A stretch of DNA of 64,000 nucleotides from Candidatus Magnetominusculus dajiuhuensis (GTDB taxonomy: Bacteria > Nitrospirota > Thermodesulfovibrionia > Thermodesulfovibrionales > Magnetobacteriaceae). How positions within the stretch are numbered: position 1 is the stretch's first letter; the number at the start of each line of letters is the position of its first letter. Position numbers and translations under genes: made by a program. The DNA lies in contig JADFXP010000008.1 of NCBI GenBank assembly GCA_015233465.1, forward strand, positions 51,099-115,098. The letters run 5' to 3'. The notes under the pieces were generated by a model that was not told the DNA's origin, did not search any database, and saw only the letters and a list, made by a program, of their open reading frames with translations. Below are positions 61,164-64,000 of the stretch, piece after piece.

Positions 61164-62588
61164 ATGACTGACAAAATCAGGGTAAGATTTGCACCAAGTC
61201 CAACTGGATTTCTACATATTGGAGGCGCAAGGACTGCCCTTTATAATTATTTATTTACACGCCGTCATAATGGGAAATTTATATTCAGAATAGAAGACAC
61301 TGATCAGACCAGATCTACAGATGAATATATAGAAGCAATAATTGACGGTATGAAGTGGCTAGGACTTTCTTGGGACGAAGGGCCATTTCGTCAAACTCAA
61401 AGACAAGATGTTTATCTTTCTCATGTTCAAAAATTATTAGAACAAGGTAAGGCATATTACTGTTATTGCTCTGCTGATGTCCTTGAAAAAAAACGTGAGC
61501 TTGCAATGACTCAAAAAAGACCCCCAGGTTATGACGGTACTTGCAGAGAATTAAAAAATCCACCTACTGATGCTGTAAATCCAGTTGTCAGATTTAAAAT
61601 GCCTACTGTTGGCGAAACAACAGTTTCTGACTTAATCCGCGGGAATGTTACATTTAACAATAATACTCTTGACGACTTTATAATTCTGCGTTCAGACGGG
61701 ATGCCAACATACAATTTTGTTGTAGTTATAGATGATATAGATATGGGTATAACACATGTAATCCGCGGAGATGATCATTTAAATAATACCCCTAAACAGA
61801 TACAAATATATCAAGCGCTTGGTTGTCCTGTCCCATTATTTGCCCATCTGCCGATGATCTTAGGGGCAGATAAAAAGAGATTAAGCAAACGGCATGGGGC
61901 AGTATCCGTTTCAGCATATCGTGACATGGGTTATCTGCCTGAGGCATTACTTAATTATCTTGTAAGACTTGGCTGGTCGCATGGTGATCAAGAGGTCTTT
62001 ACTATGCAGGAGATGATTGATGCTTTTGCTTTAGATAAGGTTGGGAGTTCATCAACTGTATTTAATCCAGAAAAACTTCTTTGGATAAACGCCGAACATA
62101 TTAAAAAACATTCGCCAGAGGAATTGATACCATTAGTAATGCCTTTTCTTATAGAACAGTGTATAGTTGGAAGCGAGTATAGTCCTGATATTGATTGGCT
62201 TTCTAAGGCAATTGCAACACTGATTGAACGTTCAAGGACACTGGTTGAACTTGCGCATTCTCTGCGCTATTATATATCTGATGATATTAAGATAGATGAA
62301 ACAGCAGGCAAAAAATTTCTTAATAATGATACGCTGCCTCTATTAAATTCCGTAATAACTTCTCTAAAAGAACTGAAAGATTTTTCAGCTGCTTCAATTG
62401 AAAAACTCTTTATTGACCTTATGGCAAAACATGATGTTAAACTTGGCAAACTTGCCCAGCCGATAAGAGTGGCTCTAACAGGAAACACAGTCAGCCCAGG
62501 CATTTATGAGGTCTTAGAATTATTGGGCAAAGAAATATCTATTAATAGAATCCAGAAGGCAATTAATTCTATCTCAAATTCAGAGTAA
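61164..62588 (+). CDS. gltX: Glutamyl-tRNA synthetase
   Basis: A 474-residue class I synthetase, normal length. HIGH-type motif SPTGFLHIGGARTALYN at about residues 10-26. KMSKS-type motif KKRLSKRHGAVSV near 238. The C-terminal anticodon-binding domain ends PISVALTGNT-like as PIRVALTGNTVSPGIYEVL. A Cys pair YYCYCSADVL marks the zinc-like insertion. Whether it is discriminating (Glu only) or also charges tRNA-Gln cannot be read. AAAGGAG precedes the ATG. Confidence 0.96.
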   Translation: MTDKIRVRFAPSPTGFLHIGGARTALYNYLFTRRHNGKFIFRIEDTDQTRSTDEYIEAIIDGMKWLGLSWDEGPFRQTQRQDVYLSHVQKLLEQGKAYYCYCSADVLEKKRELAMTQKRPPGYDGTCRELKNPPTDAVNPVVRFKMPTVGETTVSDLIRGNVTFNNNTLDDFIILRSDGMPTYNFVVVIDDIDMGITHVIRGDDHLNNTPKQIQIYQALGCPVPLFAHLPMILGADKKRLSKRHGAVSVSAYRDMGYLPEALLNYLVRLGWSHGDQEVFTMQEMIDAFALDKVGSSSTVFNPEKLLWINAEHIKKHSPEELIPLVMPFLIEQCIVGSEYSPDIDWLSKAIATLIERSRTLVELAHSLRYYISDDIKIDETAGKKFLNNDTLPLLNSVITSLKELKDFSAASIEKLFIDLMAKHDVKLGKLAQPIRVALTGNTVSPGIYEVLELLGKEISINRIQKAINSISNSE

Positions 62589-62590
62589 CT

Positions 62591-63043
62591 ATGAAAAAAC
62601 ATATATTATTAAAACTAAGTTTAATAATATTGCTTTGTATATTGACTATAAAACCTTGCCTATCTGATGAAGAATTTGTAGAGCCTGACAATGCTGGAAC
62701 AGAACCAAAACAAGGAACGCAAAAAGTCGAAGAAAAAAAACCTATCAAGGAAATCAAGAAACTTGGTAATGTTGACAATGGCTATTTATTGATAGTCAAT
62801 GTTTATAAAGAAGATAATAATATCAAGGTAGTGTTTAAGACAACTCGAAAACTAAGCAGAGCAACCAGAGATAAGGCAAAGATATGTATAGATTTCTTTG
62901 ATATTAAAAATCTACCAATAGGCGGAGAGTCAAAGATTGTAGAAGAGTATAAAATACTTGCGCCAGAGGAAACAGGGGCTGTATATTTTAATCTCCCGCA
63001 TGATGCAGAAAATTATCAGGTCTGGCTTCCTGATTTTAAGTAA
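62591..63043 (+). CDS. Exported protein of unknown function
   Basis: 150 residues. A signal peptide (about 1-25, ending PCLSDEE) precedes a charged linker (PKQGTQKVEEKKPIKEIKK) and a beta-rich domain of about 85 residues (YLLIVNVYKEDNNIKVVFKT). No family recognised. It starts 2 bases after gltX ends, so it relies on coupled translation. Confidence 0.6.
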   Translation: MKKHILLKLSLIILLCILTIKPCLSDEEFVEPDNAGTEPKQGTQKVEEKKPIKEIKKLGNVDNGYLLIVNVYKEDNNIKVVFKTTRKLSRATRDKAKICIDFFDIKNLPIGGESKIVEEYKILAPEETGAVYFNLPHDAENYQVWLPDFK

Positions 63044-63124
63044 CCCTTTAAGGGTTTTTATAACGAGGTCTTAGACCCCTGCCCTTAAAAATCCCGCAAA
63101 GGGACTCGTCCCTTTGAACCCATT
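63042..63124 (-). repeat. GC-rich double-hairpin repeat, copy 11 (extended)
   Basis: Reverse copy with a GAGGTCTTAGACCCC insert and AAAGGGA/TCCCTTT. It overlaps the stop of the exported protein gene and touches the stop of the ankyrin gene. Confidence 0.8.
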
Positions 63125-63606
63125 TATTTTTTAGGTTTAAGCAATTCAGCAACTTCAGTATAACCTTTTTCTGAGGCATAGATATAAGCAGTCCAGCCGT
63201 TATTGCTTTTAAGAGTAGGGTTTGCGCCTTTTGAGAGCAGAAATTTTACAGTCCCTAAATTTCCAGCGAATGCAGCGCACATAAGCGGGGTATCGCCGTC
63301 ATTGTCTGTTACATTAACATCTGCGCCTTTATCTACAAGTATCTTAACAGTTTCAAGACGCCCATTTTTTGAAGCAACGGTTAATGCAGAAGATCCATGT
63401 TTATCAAGTCCATTAATGATTATCTCTTTATGCGAAAACCAGTCTGCAATTTTATTTTCCCCGTCACTAGCTGCAGAAACAAATGTCTCTTGATTATAAA
63501 CTGTCACTTTCTGTTCAATTTTTTTTGGTTTATTTTTACAGGCATTTAGAGAAAAAATCATTAGAACTATTAACAGCAAATATACTGGTTTGAAACCCTT
63601 TAACAT
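63124..63606 (-). CDS. Ankyrin-repeat lipoprotein
   Basis: 160 residues from the ATG at 63606, behind TAAGGAG. An earlier start at 63642 has no site. A lipoprotein signal (about 1-22) ends in the lipobox FSLNAC, so it is probably lipid-anchored to a membrane. Three ankyrin repeats follow: HGSSALTVASKNGRLETVKI, DNDGDTPLMCAAFAGNLGTV and SNNGWTAYIYASEKGYTEVA. Such repeats bind other proteins, and the partner is unknown. Confidence 0.87.
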   Translation of the reverse strand: MLKGFKPVYLLLIVLMIFSLNACKNKPKKIEQKVTVYNQETFVSAASDGENKIADWFSHKEIIINGLDKHGSSALTVASKNGRLETVKILVDKGADVNVTDNDGDTPLMCAAFAGNLGTVKFLLSKGANPTLKSNNGWTAYIYASEKGYTEVAELLKPKK

Positions 63607-63688
63607 ATGTAATCTCCTTAGATTTAATTCAAATAATAACAACTGCTATTATAACATATTATCAAAAAATAAATTTTGGGGTATTTTT

Positions 63689-63873
63689 TTACCTTTGATA
63701 GGAATTTAATTGTATCACTAACTCGTGGACTGTAGTTGATGGATTGTCTTTTTCAGGGTCTGAATTTGGGTATGAAGCTATAAGTGTTTCGGCATTTTTT
63801 ATTGCAGCGCTTTGATAAGGCAGGAGTTTATCAAACATAACTTTACTGTTTTTTTCATATTTAAATCCTAATT
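63689..63873 (-). CDS. C-terminal fragment of a minus-strand gene, cut by the end repeat
   Basis: An open frame of about 60 codons ending at TAA (63689-63691). It reads KVMFDKLLPYQSAAIKNAE and ETLIASYPNSDPEKDNP with no start codon of its own except an internal ATG. It meets an in-frame stop just inside the 127-base repeat. I do not recognise it. It looks like the end of a real gene whose 5' part is replaced by the repeat. Confidence 0.45.
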
Positions 63874-64000
63874 GTTCGTATTTTCATTCCCACTTGATAA
63901 AGGGATGTCGCTATCAATCTTTTATGAGTCTGACAAGATAAGTGGTAAAGATAAAAGCGGGCTTGCATCTACTACATCAAACAATATAGTTGCATGTTCA
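63874..64000. repeat. 127-base exact copy of 60686-60812 at the window end
   Basis: Every base from 63874 to 64000 equals the segment 3188 bases to the left. The copy stops exactly at the end of the window. 127 is a common largest k-mer in short-read assemblers, which points to a contig end at a graph branch. Confidence 0.95.

Overview
The window is an AT-rich, gene-dense stretch of a bacterial chromosome, probably from an uncultivated diderm. The evidence for a diderm is a LapA/LapB-type protein, two predicted outer-membrane proteins, a lipoprotein and a TlpA-type thioredoxin. The mix of families (Aquifex-type aconitase, two-CW and DUF3795 cysteine-rich proteins, a probable selenoprotein methyltransferase, WD40-caspase proteins, class III cyclases) would suit Nitrospirota, Desulfobacterota or a neighbouring anaerobic lineage, but I cannot fix the phylum without a search. 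The left edge cuts an aconitase gene. The last 127 bases exactly repeat an internal segment, so the right edge is probably an assembly-graph end.

Layout. 1-8.4 kb (mostly +): aconitase, an MBL hydrolase, acyl-CoA dehydrogenase with EtfB but no EtfA, a methyltransferase that reads through an in-frame TGA (predicted Sec), two tiny paralogues on the minus strand, a K+ channel, a second methyltransferase. 8.5-19.9 kb (all minus): nadB with a 43-aa Cys-rich protein, HAD phosphatase and YkgJ-type protein, hisB, a decayed HEPN/MNT module, tRNA-Arg, a LapA-LapB fusion, rsfS-nadD, Cys-rich proteins, and the conserved remA-gmk-rpoZ-coaBC string. 20-31.7 kb: WD40-caspase, a class III cyclase (frameshifted) with a double cyclic-nucleotide-binding protein, an internally duplicated helical protein, a MobB-like P-loop protein, topA, a decayed coiled-coil gene and a DUF3592 gene between direct repeats. 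32-39.3 kb (minus): an exported protein, then lepA-lepB-DUF4845-ribE-ribBA-ribH-nusB-phosphoesterase, then tRNA-Ala. 39.4-47.4 kb: a DUF488 pair, caspase-DUF1566, two actin/Hsp70-fold ATPases beside a membrane coiled-coil J-domain protein, two small unknowns. 47.5-56.3 kb: kdpA-kdpB-kdpC-porin-kdpD-kdpE. 56.4-64 kb: a cNMP-binding/acetate kinase/PduL fusion, twin DUF3795 proteins, TlpA-like protein, beta-barrel, gltX, an exported protein and an ankyrin lipoprotein.

The strongest candidates for new biology are: (1) the single polypeptide with a cyclic-nucleotide-binding domain, acetate kinase and PduL phosphotransacylase, in a genome that also carries a cyclase and a dual-cNMP receptor nearby; (2) the methyltransferase with in-frame TGA, a conserved continuation and a bSECIS-like hairpin; (3) the twin actin-fold ATPases next to a membrane J-domain protein. 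The intergenic regions are filled with families of GC-rich palindromic repeats whose arms co-vary, and some copies form the 3' ends of genes.
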